From the NCBI RefSeq assembly GCF_003014595.1, contig NZ_PYGK01000012.1, forward strand, positions 178,649-242,648: a stretch of 64,000 bases of DNA. Reading direction: 5' to 3'. The notes beneath the pieces were generated by a model. The model searched no databases. It worked only from the letters and a program-made list of their open reading frames with translations, and had not been told where the DNA came from. Source of the stretch: Chitinophaga ginsengisoli. Lineage in GTDB: Bacteria; Bacteroidota; Bacteroidia; Chitinophagales; Chitinophagaceae. Within the stretch, counting starts at the first letter, position 1. Every line of letters begins with the position of its first letter. Of the stretch, positions 18,313 through 26,281 are shown piece after piece. The position numbers were made by a program, and so were the translations under genes.

Positions 18313-19023
18313 ATGATGCAGGAACAACATTACAAATGGCATTCGCCACATCTGGGCCGTGAATTTGAAATGCTGGTGTACGGAGAAGAGGGCTATCCGC
18401 TGATACTCTTTCCGACATCTCTGGGCCGGCATCATGAACATAGGGACAAAGGACTGATCCAGGCCCTGGAATGGTTTGTTGATAATCAGCTGATCAGGAT
18501 CTATTGTCCGGATGGTATAGACAGCGATAGCTGGTATAATCCCCATATATCTCCGGCACAGCGAGCCCTCAATCATATCAGGTATGACAACATGCTTCGT
18601 CATGAAGTACTGGAAAAAGTGACAATGGAAACAGGCCTTCACCGTGTGGCGGTAGCTGGTTGCAGTTTTGGGGGATATCATGCCGCCAATTTCGCTTTCC
18701 GCTATCCCGAGAGGGTATCCTACCTATTTAGTCTTAGCGGCGTATTTGACTTAAAATCAAGGCTTAACGGCCATTATGACGACAACGTGTATTTTCATAA
18801 CCCGGTAGACTTTATGCCGGATAATCCTCATGAAGCCCTGTGGCGGATGGGGATCATATTAGGCGTAGCCGAAAAAGACATCACCCGCAGTCAGAATGAA
18901 ACCATGTCGGGCATTCTTGCTAACAAAGGCATTATGCACTGGCTGGACGTAAGGCCCAACAGGACACACGACTGGCCTACCTGGCTGGAAATGTTGCCCT
19001 ACTATCTTTCCCTGATAAAATAG
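18313..19023 (+). CDS. Alpha/beta-hydrolase, esterase family
   Basis: This 236-residue cytoplasmic protein has no signal peptide. It has the putative-esterase (esterase D-like) fold: an N-terminal beta-rich part (LVYGEEGYPLILFPTSLGRHHEH), the nucleophile elbow AVAGCSFGGYHA with Ser118, and a C-terminal histidine in RPNRTHDWPTWLEMLPYYL. The acid residue is probably Asp in the stretch between them. It opens the five-gene cluster of ligases on the same strand. An alpha/beta-hydrolase next to ATP-grasp and GCS2 ligases would fit release, trimming or recycling of an amide or peptide product, but this is inference from context. Confidence 0.85.
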   Translation: MMQEQHYKWHSPHLGREFEMLVYGEEGYPLILFPTSLGRHHEHRDKGLIQALEWFVDNQLIRIYCPDGIDSDSWYNPHISPAQRALNHIRYDNMLRHEVLEKVTMETGLHRVAVAGCSFGGYHAANFAFRYPERVSYLFSLSGVFDLKSRLNGHYDDNVYFHNPVDFMPDNPHEALWRMGIILGVAEKDITRSQNETMSGILANKGIMHWLDVRPNRTHDWPTWLEMLPYYLSLIK

Positions 19024-19031
19024 TGATGACA

Positions 19032-19072
19032 GCGCCACCTTACAGGGGAACAGATGAAGGGCCTGTTGGCGC
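19032..19072. other. Interrupted inverted repeat between esterase and ATP-grasp genes
   Basis: GCGCCA (19032-19037) and ACAGG (19042-19046) pair with CCTGT (19062-19066) and TGGCGC (19067-19072). This gives an 11-bp stem with a 4-nt bulge on the left. No T run follows, so it is not an obvious terminator. It might be an attenuating or processing hairpin inside the cluster's transcript. Confidence 0.35.
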
Positions 19073-19137
19073 GAATATTGATTCTCAAACGCTGCTTTGT
19101 AAACGACGGATAACCAACGCAATAAAACTCACTACAA

Positions 19138-20244
19138 ATGAAAAAAATAGGACTCCTCTTCGGCCAGGAAAATGGTTTTCCCCAGGCATTTATTGATCGT
19201 GTGAATGAAAAAAAGATAGACGATATTACTGCGGAAGCAGTATCTATAGATAAAGCGATACAGGGTACTCCTTCCGGGTATGCTGTGTTGCTTGACCGTA
19301 TTTCGCAGGATGTTCCTTTCTATCGCGCCTGGCTTAAACAGGCAGCCCTGGAAGGTACCGCTGTTATCAACAATCCGTTCTGGTGGAGTGCTGACGATAA
19401 ATTCGTCGACAATGAACTGGCCCAGAGAACCGGTGTACAGGTGCCTAAAACCGCCCTTATTCCTTCCAGGGAACTTCCGTTGAACACCAGCGACCAGTCG
19501 TTCAGGAACCTGGTATACCCTTTCGACTGGGATGCCATCTTTGACCATGTCGGTTTCCCCGCCTACATGAAACCCTTCAACGGCGGCGGATGGAAACATG
19601 TGTATAAAATACATGACCGTGAGGAGTTCTTTGCACAACATGCCCGCACCGGACAGTTAGTGATGATGCTCCAGGAAGAGATCAAATACGAAGCCTATTA
19701 CCGCTGTTACTGCATTGGCGGCCGGTATGTGAGGGTGATCCCTTATGACCCTTATCAGCCTGAAAACCAGCGTTACCTCGCAGAAGATAATGGCGATAGT
19801 TCGCTGCTGAACACCATTGCCGACCAGGTAGCGCGGTTGAACCAGTACCTGGGGTATGATTTCAATTCTGTGGAAATTGCCGTTCGCAATAACGTACCTT
19901 ACCTGATAGATTGCTGGAACCCGGCGCCGGAAACCAATGAAAAGGTAATTGGTGCGGAGCATTTCGAGTGGGTAGTAGAAACAGCTGCCACTTATGCCAT
20001 CCAGCGCGCCCAGCAGCAAATACCGGGTACTGATAACCTGACCTGGGGCAATTTCCTGCAGCACGCCATTAATGGTCAGCAAACGGTGATCGTACCCGGC
20101 GCCAAAAAGGCCGTTGCTAAGAAGCCTGCCGCTATGACGGCCGCTAAGTTGTCTAAAGATGGCAAGGACCTGAAAGAAGCTGTACTGGAAAAAGAAACAC
20201 CTGCCAAAAAAACACCCGCCAAAAAGACTAAAAAGAAAGAATAA
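19138..20244 (+). CDS. ATP-grasp ligase with lysine-rich C-terminal tail
   Basis: The protein is a predicted carboxylate-amine ligase that activates a carboxylate as an acyl phosphate with ATP. Residues 1 to about 300 form an ATP-grasp domain. FPAYMKPFNGGGWKHVYK (about 140-157) is the ATP-binding lysine and glycine loop, LQEEIKYEAYYRCYCIGG is the central strand region, and YLIDCWNPAPETNEKV (about 255-270) carries the metal-binding Asp and Asn. The last 48 residues (321-368) are low in complexity, contain 16 lysines and end in KKTPAKKTKKKE, resembling a histone H1-like tail that is not part of the domain. It lies 77 bp before the GCS2 gene. The substrate is unknown. Confidence 0.85.
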   Translation: MKKIGLLFGQENGFPQAFIDRVNEKKIDDITAEAVSIDKAIQGTPSGYAVLLDRISQDVPFYRAWLKQAALEGTAVINNPFWWSADDKFVDNELAQRTGVQVPKTALIPSRELPLNTSDQSFRNLVYPFDWDAIFDHVGFPAYMKPFNGGGWKHVYKIHDREEFFAQHARTGQLVMMLQEEIKYEAYYRCYCIGGRYVRVIPYDPYQPENQRYLAEDNGDSSLLNTIADQVARLNQYLGYDFNSVEIAVRNNVPYLIDCWNPAPETNEKVIGAEHFEWVVETAATYAIQRAQQQIPGTDNLTWGNFLQHAINGQQTVIVPGAKKAVAKKPAAMTAAKLSKDGKDLKEAVLEKETPAKKTPAKKTKKKE

Positions 20245-20257
20245 CTTTGGTGTCTGA

Positions 20258-20288
20258 AATGACGGATCACCGTCCGTGATCCGTCATT
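20258..20288. other. Perfect 13-bp hairpin between ATP-grasp and GCS2 genes
   Basis: Positions 20258-20270 are exactly complementary to 20276-20288, with loop CGTCC. There is no downstream T run. A TAnnTTTG-like element (TAACTTTG) overlaps the preceding stop codon at 20242-20249. If it is active, the hairpin would lie at the very 5' end of a shorter transcript. Confidence 0.6.
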
Positions 20289-20321
20289 CGCCATTTGTAA
20301 CAGATTGTACACCAACACCAC

Positions 20322-21422
20322 ATGCTCAAGAACTTCACCCTCGGTATTGAAGAGGAATATATGGTCATGGACCCGGTGACCCGTGAACTCCGGTCCCATG
20401 AACAAAAGATCGTAGAACAGGCACACAGGGTGCTCCGTGATAAGGTAAAGGCTGAATTTCACCAGGCGGTGGTTGAAGTAGGCACCCAGGTATGCGCAAA
20501 CATAGACGAAGCCTGTGAAGACGTTTCCATGCTGCGCCGTACCATTGCCCAGATAGCAGGCGACCTGGGTTTCAGTATCGGCGCTTCCGGCACACACCCT
20601 TTCTCCAACTGGGAATTACAGCTGATCACTGATCATCCCCGCTATTTCGAGATCGTGACCGAAATGCAGGATGCCGCCCGCTCCAATCTCATTTTCGGAC
20701 TCCATGTACATGTAGGGATGGAAAACAGGGAAATGGCCCTGCATATTGCCAATTCCGTGCGTTATTTCCTGCCGCACGTATTTGCCCTCAGCACCAACTC
20801 CCCCTTCTGGGAAGGCCGTAATACCGGCTTTAAATCTTACCGTACAAAGGTGTTCGATAAGTTTCCCCGAACCGGTATTCCCGACTATTTTGCCAGCATT
20901 GAAGAATATGACAGGTACATCCAGCTGCTGGTGAAGACCAATTGCATAGACAATGCGAAAAAGGTATGGTGGGACCTGCGGGTGCATCCCTTCTTTGACA
21001 CCGTCGAATTCCGCATCTGCGACGTACCACTTACCGTAAAGGAAACCTGTACCATTGCTGCGCTTTTCCAGGCCGTATGCGCCAAGATCTACAAGCTGCG
21101 CATGCAGAACCTGAACTTCATCATTTACAACCGCGCCCTGGTCAATGAGAACAAATGGCGCGCTTCCCGCTATGGCATAGACGGTAGACTGATCGATTTC
21201 GGGAAGGAAGAAGAAGTGAATGCGCGGGCGCTTATCCAGGAACTGCTTGACTTTGTGGATGATGTGGTAGATGACCTGGGCAGCCGTCACTATATAGAAC
21301 ATACCCGTCATATCCTTGAAAACGGTACGGGCGCCGACCAGCAGCTGAAGGTCTATGCAGAGACCCAAAACCTGGTGTCAGTAACAGACTTCATCACTAA
21401 TCAGTTCCTGAAAGACTGCTAA
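20322..21422 (+). CDS. GCS2-family carboxylate-amine ligase (YbdK type)
   Basis: This 366-residue enzyme belongs to the glutamine-synthetase-like GCS2 family, in which E. coli YbdK is a weak glutamate-cysteine ligase. The diagnostic start is FTLGIEEEYMVMDP. Other blocks are AEFHQAVVEVGTQVC, LIFGLHVHVGM (metal-binding histidines) and WWDLRVHPFFDTVEFRICD. Length is normal. Automatic pipelines call such proteins carboxylate-amine ligases, and the real acceptor amine is usually not known. Its position between two ATP-grasp ligases and a glutamine amidotransferase argues for a dedicated small-molecule or peptide pathway rather than general glutathione synthesis. Confidence 0.92.
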   Translation: MLKNFTLGIEEEYMVMDPVTRELRSHEQKIVEQAHRVLRDKVKAEFHQAVVEVGTQVCANIDEACEDVSMLRRTIAQIAGDLGFSIGASGTHPFSNWELQLITDHPRYFEIVTEMQDAARSNLIFGLHVHVGMENREMALHIANSVRYFLPHVFALSTNSPFWEGRNTGFKSYRTKVFDKFPRTGIPDYFASIEEYDRYIQLLVKTNCIDNAKKVWWDLRVHPFFDTVEFRICDVPLTVKETCTIAALFQAVCAKIYKLRMQNLNFIIYNRALVNENKWRASRYGIDGRLIDFGKEEEVNARALIQELLDFVDDVVDDLGSRHYIEHTRHILENGTGADQQLKVYAETQNLVSVTDFITNQFLKDC

Positions 21423-21426
21423 ATTG

Positions 21427-21435
21427 TAACTTTGC
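21427..21435 (+). promoter_or_regulatory. Possible internal -7 element before the amidotransferase gene
   Basis: TAACTTTGC matches TAnnTTTG exactly, only 3 nt before the ATG at 21439 and overlapping the 3' end of the GCS2 gene. If real it would give an almost leaderless transcript. No -33 TTG is visible, so it may be chance. Confidence 0.25.
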
Positions 21436-21438
21436 AGT

Positions 21439-22272
21439 ATGAATCCTAAAAAGCAGCACTGGAAAGTAGCCGTTCTGGATATGTATGAACAGGTCCCTAA
21501 TGAAGGCATGCGCTGCATCAGGGAAATATTGACCAGCTATGCTAAAAGACATGCGCTGCAGCTGTCATTTCATGAATATGAGATAAGGGTGCAGCAGCAG
21601 GTGCCAGATCTATCCTACGACATATATATCTCCACCGGTGGTCCCGGTAGTCCGCTGGACAGCGAAGGCAGTGAATGGGAACAACATTACTTCCGCCTCA
21701 TGGAAGACATCAGGGAATGGAATGACACCGCTATTGATAAAAAACAGGTATTACTGATCTGCCATAGTTTTCAGCTGATGTGCCGTTATCTTGGATTGGG
21801 CAACGTCTGCCGCCGCAGGTCTCCGGCATTTGGCGTCTTTCCTGTACATAAAACAGCTGCCGGTGAGCAGGAACTGGTCTTCGGCGAATTGCCCGAGCCT
21901 TACTATATCGTTGATAGCCGTAACTGGCAGGTTATTGAGCTGAATCATCAGAAAATGGAAGCGATCGGTGCAGAAGTACTGGCTATTGAAAAAGAACGGC
22001 CACATGTACCACTGGAACGCGCTACCATGGCCATCCGTTTCAGCGACTACTGCCTGGGTACACAGTTCCATCCTGAAGCGGATGCTGCAGGCATGCGTAT
22101 GTACCTGCTGCAACAGGAAAAGAAGAACCAGGTGATCACCAACTACGGCGCAGAAAAATACTTTAGCATGCTGGAGCATCTTTCTGATCCGGACAAGATC
22201 ATGCTGACGCATGATGCATTTATACCGGCTTTCCTTGATAACGCTATTTTTAAACGCTCTTTACAACAATGA
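21439..22272 (+). CDS. Class I glutamine amidotransferase-like protein
   Basis: This 277-residue protein has the class I (triad) amidotransferase fold. It shows the oxyanion strand YISTGGPGSP (about 63-72), the nucleophile elbow LLICHSFQLMC with Cys108, and the catalytic His211 and Glu213 in GTQFHPEAD. All three catalytic residues are present, although the elbow reads CHSFQ rather than the usual CxGxQ. That could mean a relaxed or different hydrolase activity. Such domains split glutamine to give ammonia, or cleave gamma-glutamyl amides. The gene starts 16 bp after the GCS2 gene and its stop overlaps the start of the next gene by 4 bp, so translation is probably coupled. Confidence 0.88.
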   Translation: MNPKKQHWKVAVLDMYEQVPNEGMRCIREILTSYAKRHALQLSFHEYEIRVQQQVPDLSYDIYISTGGPGSPLDSEGSEWEQHYFRLMEDIREWNDTAIDKKQVLLICHSFQLMCRYLGLGNVCRRRSPAFGVFPVHKTAAGEQELVFGELPEPYYIVDSRNWQVIELNHQKMEAIGAEVLAIEKERPHVPLERATMAIRFSDYCLGTQFHPEADAAGMRMYLLQQEKKNQVITNYGAEKYFSMLEHLSDPDKIMLTHDAFIPAFLDNAIFKRSLQQ

Positions 22273-23468
22273 TCCCCTCAATACGTAGCACATACAATCA
22301 TCAGTTCACACACCGCCAATACGAGGATTTCCTTTCAGGTATTGCGGCGGAGGCAGGCGAAGCACCCGCCTTTAAAGTGGCTGAAACACCCGTATTTATT
22401 CCTGCGCAACTAACCGCCAGGATACAACAGGCCTGTGATGAAATTGTTGCTGTCATCCTCCATCCTGACTTCAAACAGCAAACCAGGGATGCCATTCCCC
22501 ATGAGCTGAAAGTACCGCATGAAAATGATCATCCTCACTTCATGGTCATTGATTTTGCCGTATGCCGCGATGAAGCCGGCGACCTGACACCCAAACTGAT
22601 AGAACTCCAGGGATTCCCCTCTTTATATGCCTTCCAGGAACTGATGGCGCGTCAGTTCAGGACACATTTTACCATTCCTGATACGCTCTGCAACTTCTTT
22701 AACGGACTGAATGCAACATCCTATTTTGCCTTGCTGAAAGAGGTGATCATCGGCCCCTGTGAGCCGGAAGAAGTGGTGCTGCTGGAGGTTAAACCACACG
22801 AACAGAAAACAAGGATAGACTTCTATTATACCGAACATAAACTGGGTATAAAAGCGGTCTGTATTACAGAACTGATCCAGGAAGGTAAGAAACTGTACTA
22901 TGAGCTGGATGGTAAACGTATCCAGATCAAACGGATCTATAACCGCGTCATATTCGATGACCTGCACCGCCAGCAGGAATTGCTGGGTAAACATGTACAT
23001 CTCTTCCAGGAGCTGGAAGTGGAATGGATCACACATCCTAACTGGTTCTACCGCATCAGTAAGTACATATTGCCATTCATTCATAGTGAATATGCGCCTA
23101 AAAGCTGGTTCCTGCACGAACTGCCGGTAATACCTGCCGACCTGGAAAACTATGTGCTGAAGCCACTTTTCTCCTTCGCCGGACAAGGCGTGCTGATAGA
23201 TGTCACACAGGAAGACCTGGATAAGATCTCTGACCCGGAGAACTGGATCCTGCAACATAAAGTGCAGTATGCGCCTGCTATAGAAACGCCGGAAGGTCCT
23301 GCCTATTGTGAGATCCGTATGATGTACGTATGGCCTGACAGCAGTCCTTCGCCTTTATTGGTGCATAATCTTGCCCGCATCAGCAAGAGTAAAATGATCG
23401 GTGTATCACAAGGCAAGCCGCAGAACTGGACCGGTGGTAGCTGTGCCTTCTTTGAACAGGCCTTATGA
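22269..23468 (+). CDS. Glutathionylspermidine-synthase-like ATP-grasp protein
   Basis: The 399-residue product does not match a named family with certainty. LIELQGFPSLYAFQ (about 110-123) lies early, and YVLKPLFSFAGQGVLIDV (about 295-312) lies late. That order and the KPLFSxxGQGV loop resemble the circularly arranged ATP-grasp of glutathionylspermidine synthase, where an E-x-N/Q-x-x-x-P segment precedes a KPxxxREG loop. CEIRMMYVWPD near residue 350 would be the arginine and metal region. It overlaps the amidotransferase stop by 4 bp. An amide ligase joining a peptide-like acid to an amine is a reasonable prediction. It is the last gene of the cluster, and a hairpin lies just after its stop. 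Confidence 0.75.
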   Translation: MIPSIRSTYNHQFTHRQYEDFLSGIAAEAGEAPAFKVAETPVFIPAQLTARIQQACDEIVAVILHPDFKQQTRDAIPHELKVPHENDHPHFMVIDFAVCRDEAGDLTPKLIELQGFPSLYAFQELMARQFRTHFTIPDTLCNFFNGLNATSYFALLKEVIIGPCEPEEVVLLEVKPHEQKTRIDFYYTEHKLGIKAVCITELIQEGKKLYYELDGKRIQIKRIYNRVIFDDLHRQQELLGKHVHLFQELEVEWITHPNWFYRISKYILPFIHSEYAPKSWFLHELPVIPADLENYVLKPLFSFAGQGVLIDVTQEDLDKISDPENWILQHKVQYAPAIETPEGPAYCEIRMMYVWPDSSPSPLLVHNLARISKSKMIGVSQGKPQNWTGGSCAFFEQAL

Positions 23469-23475
23469 TCATCAT

Positions 23476-23504
23476 AAAAAAGCGCCTCCAATAACTGGAG
23501 ACGC
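23476..23504 (-). terminator. Terminator downstream of the phosphatase gene
   Basis: A 9-bp stem with one mismatch (23482-23490 with 23496-23504) and 5-nt loop is followed on the minus strand by TTTTTT. On the plus strand it can still act as an end hairpin for the ligase cluster but lacks a T run. Confidence 0.75.
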
Positions 23505-23526
23505 CTTCTGACTAAGCAAAGAATCG

Positions 23527-24855
23527 CTACTGTAACCCCAGCAAGTACCGGTGCATGTCTGCATCCGGTGCTGTTCCTATCTTGCGTAATTTGTCCACAT
23601 AGTATTGTTGTACATCCTCCCATTGATAATAAGGAAAGTGTGCTGTTTTAACAGGCAGGCGCACCTCGCGTTCGTTCAGTAATACTTTCACCAGATAATG
23701 TCCTCCATTCGCGTATACGATCCACTGAATATTTGCGCTGAGCGGGATAATACCTGATGCCTGCCAATGCTCCGCATATTGACGAACAGCAACAGCGGGA
23801 TGGCTGGCCGCCCGAATACCTAACAAGGTGGCAAAAGGAGAAATAGCTTCTGCATGCGTAAAGCGCAGTATCGCATCTTTCTGCAGGTGGCCATTGATTG
23901 CCGCAGCGGTACTGTTCAGGAAGTCGGCCAGCAAAGGTGCCGCCACAGTCACCTGAATGCCCAGTGTATCCAGCCCCGGCCCCTTTTCATAGAAGTCGGT
24001 GGCGTCGTTGATAAAGCTTAACCATGCCAGTGAAGACGCGTCAAATGCGATCCCGAAATTGATGCTGTCAGGCTGATAGCCTTTTGCTTTCATTTCAAGC
24101 GGAATAGAAAACTGTACGCTGTATAAGTCATACAGGCCTTGAGCAAAGGTCAGCGCCTTCTCCCGCTGCAAAGCGAAAGATGGTGTAAAGACCTTTTTCC
24201 ATAATGCCTGTACCACCTTTGCCGTACGTGCATCACGCTCCAGCGAATCGGCACGTTCCCTTACTGCAGGCGTCTCTTTGAATGCCAGGTAAGCAGGCGA
24301 CAGATCGTAGAAGCGTAATACATTTTCAGCGGTATCTGCCGGCGCAGCATGGATCGTTTTATCACCGGGGTAATTTTTAAATGCAGTGAGGAAAGCGGCT
24401 GCACTCTGCCGGGTACGTACTTTATGCGTTACTTCCACATCCAGGCCACGGCCCTTAAAGGCCGGGCCATTATTTTTCAGGATACGTTCTCCTATTCCCG
24501 CCTGCTCGGCAGCACCCAACAGGCTAATGTTCTCATAGTTGTTTTGCTCAATCGTTAAAAAGCGGTTCGTCATAGCCAGCAACTGCACACCCAATGGCGT
24601 CAATGCAGCGCTTCGCTGCGCCTCTTGCAACAGGGCCTGTACCTTTATGTCAACGCCTGCCTTGGTGAGAAAACGGGCGCCATGACGACCCACATAATTT
24701 ACAAATACCGGCGTAAAACCAGCCGGTGGTGGCGTATATGTTGCCGCCTTAAACGGATAAGGCGTTTTAGTGCCCAGGAATTTCTTCTCCTGCGCATGGG
24801 CACGGGAAAAGAAGACCAGCGACAGAATAACCAGTAAGCTGTTTCTGTAATGCAT
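23527..24855 (-). CDS. Histidine-type phosphatase, MINPP-like
   Basis: This 442-residue exported enzyme (signal peptide ends FFSRAHAQ) belongs to branch 2 of the histidine phosphatases. The phospho-accepting motif is YVGRHGARF, with His58. The proton-donor motif is THAEAISPF, the HAE form typical of multiple inositol-polyphosphate phosphatases rather than the HD of classical phytases and acid phosphatases. It should release phosphate from inositol phosphates or related esters in the periplasm or at the cell surface. It is the last gene of a minus-strand group with a beta-helix lipoprotein and a TonB receptor, consistent with an organophosphate scavenging locus. The exact substrate is inferred from the HAE motif only. 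Confidence 0.88.
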   Translation of the reverse strand: MHYRNSLLVILSLVFFSRAHAQEKKFLGTKTPYPFKAATYTPPPAGFTPVFVNYVGRHGARFLTKAGVDIKVQALLQEAQRSAALTPLGVQLLAMTNRFLTIEQNNYENISLLGAAEQAGIGERILKNNGPAFKGRGLDVEVTHKVRTRQSAAAFLTAFKNYPGDKTIHAAPADTAENVLRFYDLSPAYLAFKETPAVRERADSLERDARTAKVVQALWKKVFTPSFALQREKALTFAQGLYDLYSVQFSIPLEMKAKGYQPDSINFGIAFDASSLAWLSFINDATDFYEKGPGLDTLGIQVTVAAPLLADFLNSTAAAINGHLQKDAILRFTHAEAISPFATLLGIRAASHPAVAVRQYAEHWQASGIIPLSANIQWIVYANGGHYLVKVLLNEREVRLPVKTAHFPYYQWEDVQQYYVDKLRKIGTAPDADMHRYLLGLQ

Positions 24856-24907
24856 CGTCTGTTATTGATAGCAGCCGTTCGCCACAAGCAGAACGGCTGC
24901 AGCACAT

Positions 24908-26263
24908 TTATTTGGATAATAAACTGGAGGTAATATGCTGGTTGCCGGAACCATTGGAAGGATAAGCACCCCTATCAACAGAAGGTGGCAGCGTAGTAGC
25001 GCCATATAAACCACCCTGTGGCACTGTTTTCTGTGCCTGCACCACATCAGCATTGGCCGATTTCAGCGCAGGTGAACCCGGCAGCAGGCTAAAGTCATAC
25101 TGCTGCGTAGTGATGATGGTAAACGGCATCGCAGAGATATCCAGCGGCGCTTTGTTTTTCGCGAAATCAAACTGGTTCACGTCGTAGTTAGCGAACATCG
25201 GTGGATTGCTTTCAGGCGTGACAGTCATGATATCGTTCGACTGTTTACGGCCTACGCCATCTGCTGTATAGAACTGATCGATCTGCGTCTGCGCATTGGA
25301 ATAAAAGAACTGGTTATTGTAAGACGTATGTGTAGTATCTGCATCAGGCGTAATACGCACACCATAACGGCAGTCAACAATGATGTTGTTATAGATCTTA
25401 CCCTGTGCACCCTTTTCAAAGTTGATAGAACCGCCACGACCTGATTTTACCTGGCGCATACCACAGTTCAGGATCGTATTGTTGTACAGGTACACTTTGG
25501 TTTGTACCGGACCACCACCGCTGTTGGATACTTTGAATGCGTTGGTAGCCGCACCGATCACCACGTTGTACGCTATATCGCCTACAGAACCGGCTTTCAG
25601 GTTGAGCGCTTCACCGCCAGCCTTACCATTGGCTTCAAAAGTATTACGCATCACGCTCACATTACCATGCAGAACGCGGATACCATCGTCTGTGCTGCCA
25701 TAGAGCCAGGAATCTTCCAGGATGAAGTGCCCATTATAGTTGGTATAACTGATCAGGTTACGGGGATCTCCGGCAGCAAATACAGCCGGATCAGCAGAAG
25801 GACCTGCCGGACCACCTGCAAACTCCAGGTGCGTCCATTTAATGATCAGATCACCACTGGCCGAACCACACTGAATACCACCCCAGTAGCCTTTACCAAT
25901 GTTCTCCGGCTTACGGAGGCTATCGGCCACCGTAATAAAGTTATTGGCGTCTGCAGTACCCAGGCTGATGAAAGTACCATTGCAGGTGATCTGTGGACTG
26001 GTAGCCGTGGTCTTACCATCGCCAATGGCAATCAGTCTGGAACCTGCCTGCATCAGCAGGGTATCGCCCTGGTTGATGGTGATATCTGTACGGAAATAAT
26101 AGGTTTTGCCTGCAGCCAACGTCCCTTTTATAGTACCGCTAAGGGTATCTGACGTGATGGTCTGACCGGCAGAAATATGTGCGTCGGAGATGTGTACCGT
26201 TTCTTCTTTATGACAGGCACTGATGATCAGTGTAGCAGCGATTAATATATGTCTGGTTTGCAT
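24908..26263 (-). CDS. Beta-helix lipoprotein
   Basis: This 451-residue lipoprotein is lipidated at Cys17 (LIISACHKEE). The body repeats short strands with Asn-rich turns (VSVMRNTFEANGKAGG, IAYNVVIGAATNAFKVSN, VYLYNNTILNCGMRQV, GKIYNNIIVDCRYGVRI). These are characteristic of right-handed parallel beta-helix proteins, of which some are lyases and others are carbohydrate-binding. It ends with the PGSPALKSANAD and DRGAY elements common to Bacteroidota secreted beta-helix proteins. No lyase catalytic set was identified. It sits 18 bp downstream of the TonB receptor and 52 bp before the phosphatase, so a surface-exposed substrate-capture protein for that receptor is plausible. Confidence 0.85.
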   Translation of the reverse strand: MQTRHILIAATLIISACHKEETVHISDAHISAGQTITSDTLSGTIKGTLAAGKTYYFRTDITINQGDTLLMQAGSRLIAIGDGKTTATSPQITCNGTFISLGTADANNFITVADSLRKPENIGKGYWGGIQCGSASGDLIIKWTHLEFAGGPAGPSADPAVFAAGDPRNLISYTNYNGHFILEDSWLYGSTDDGIRVLHGNVSVMRNTFEANGKAGGEALNLKAGSVGDIAYNVVIGAATNAFKVSNSGGGPVQTKVYLYNNTILNCGMRQVKSGRGGSINFEKGAQGKIYNNIIVDCRYGVRITPDADTTHTSYNNQFFYSNAQTQIDQFYTADGVGRKQSNDIMTVTPESNPPMFANYDVNQFDFAKNKAPLDISAMPFTIITTQQYDFSLLPGSPALKSANADVVQAQKTVPQGGLYGATTLPPSVDRGAYPSNGSGNQHITSSLLSK

Positions 26264-26281
26264 GAGTGGTCTTTTGAATAA

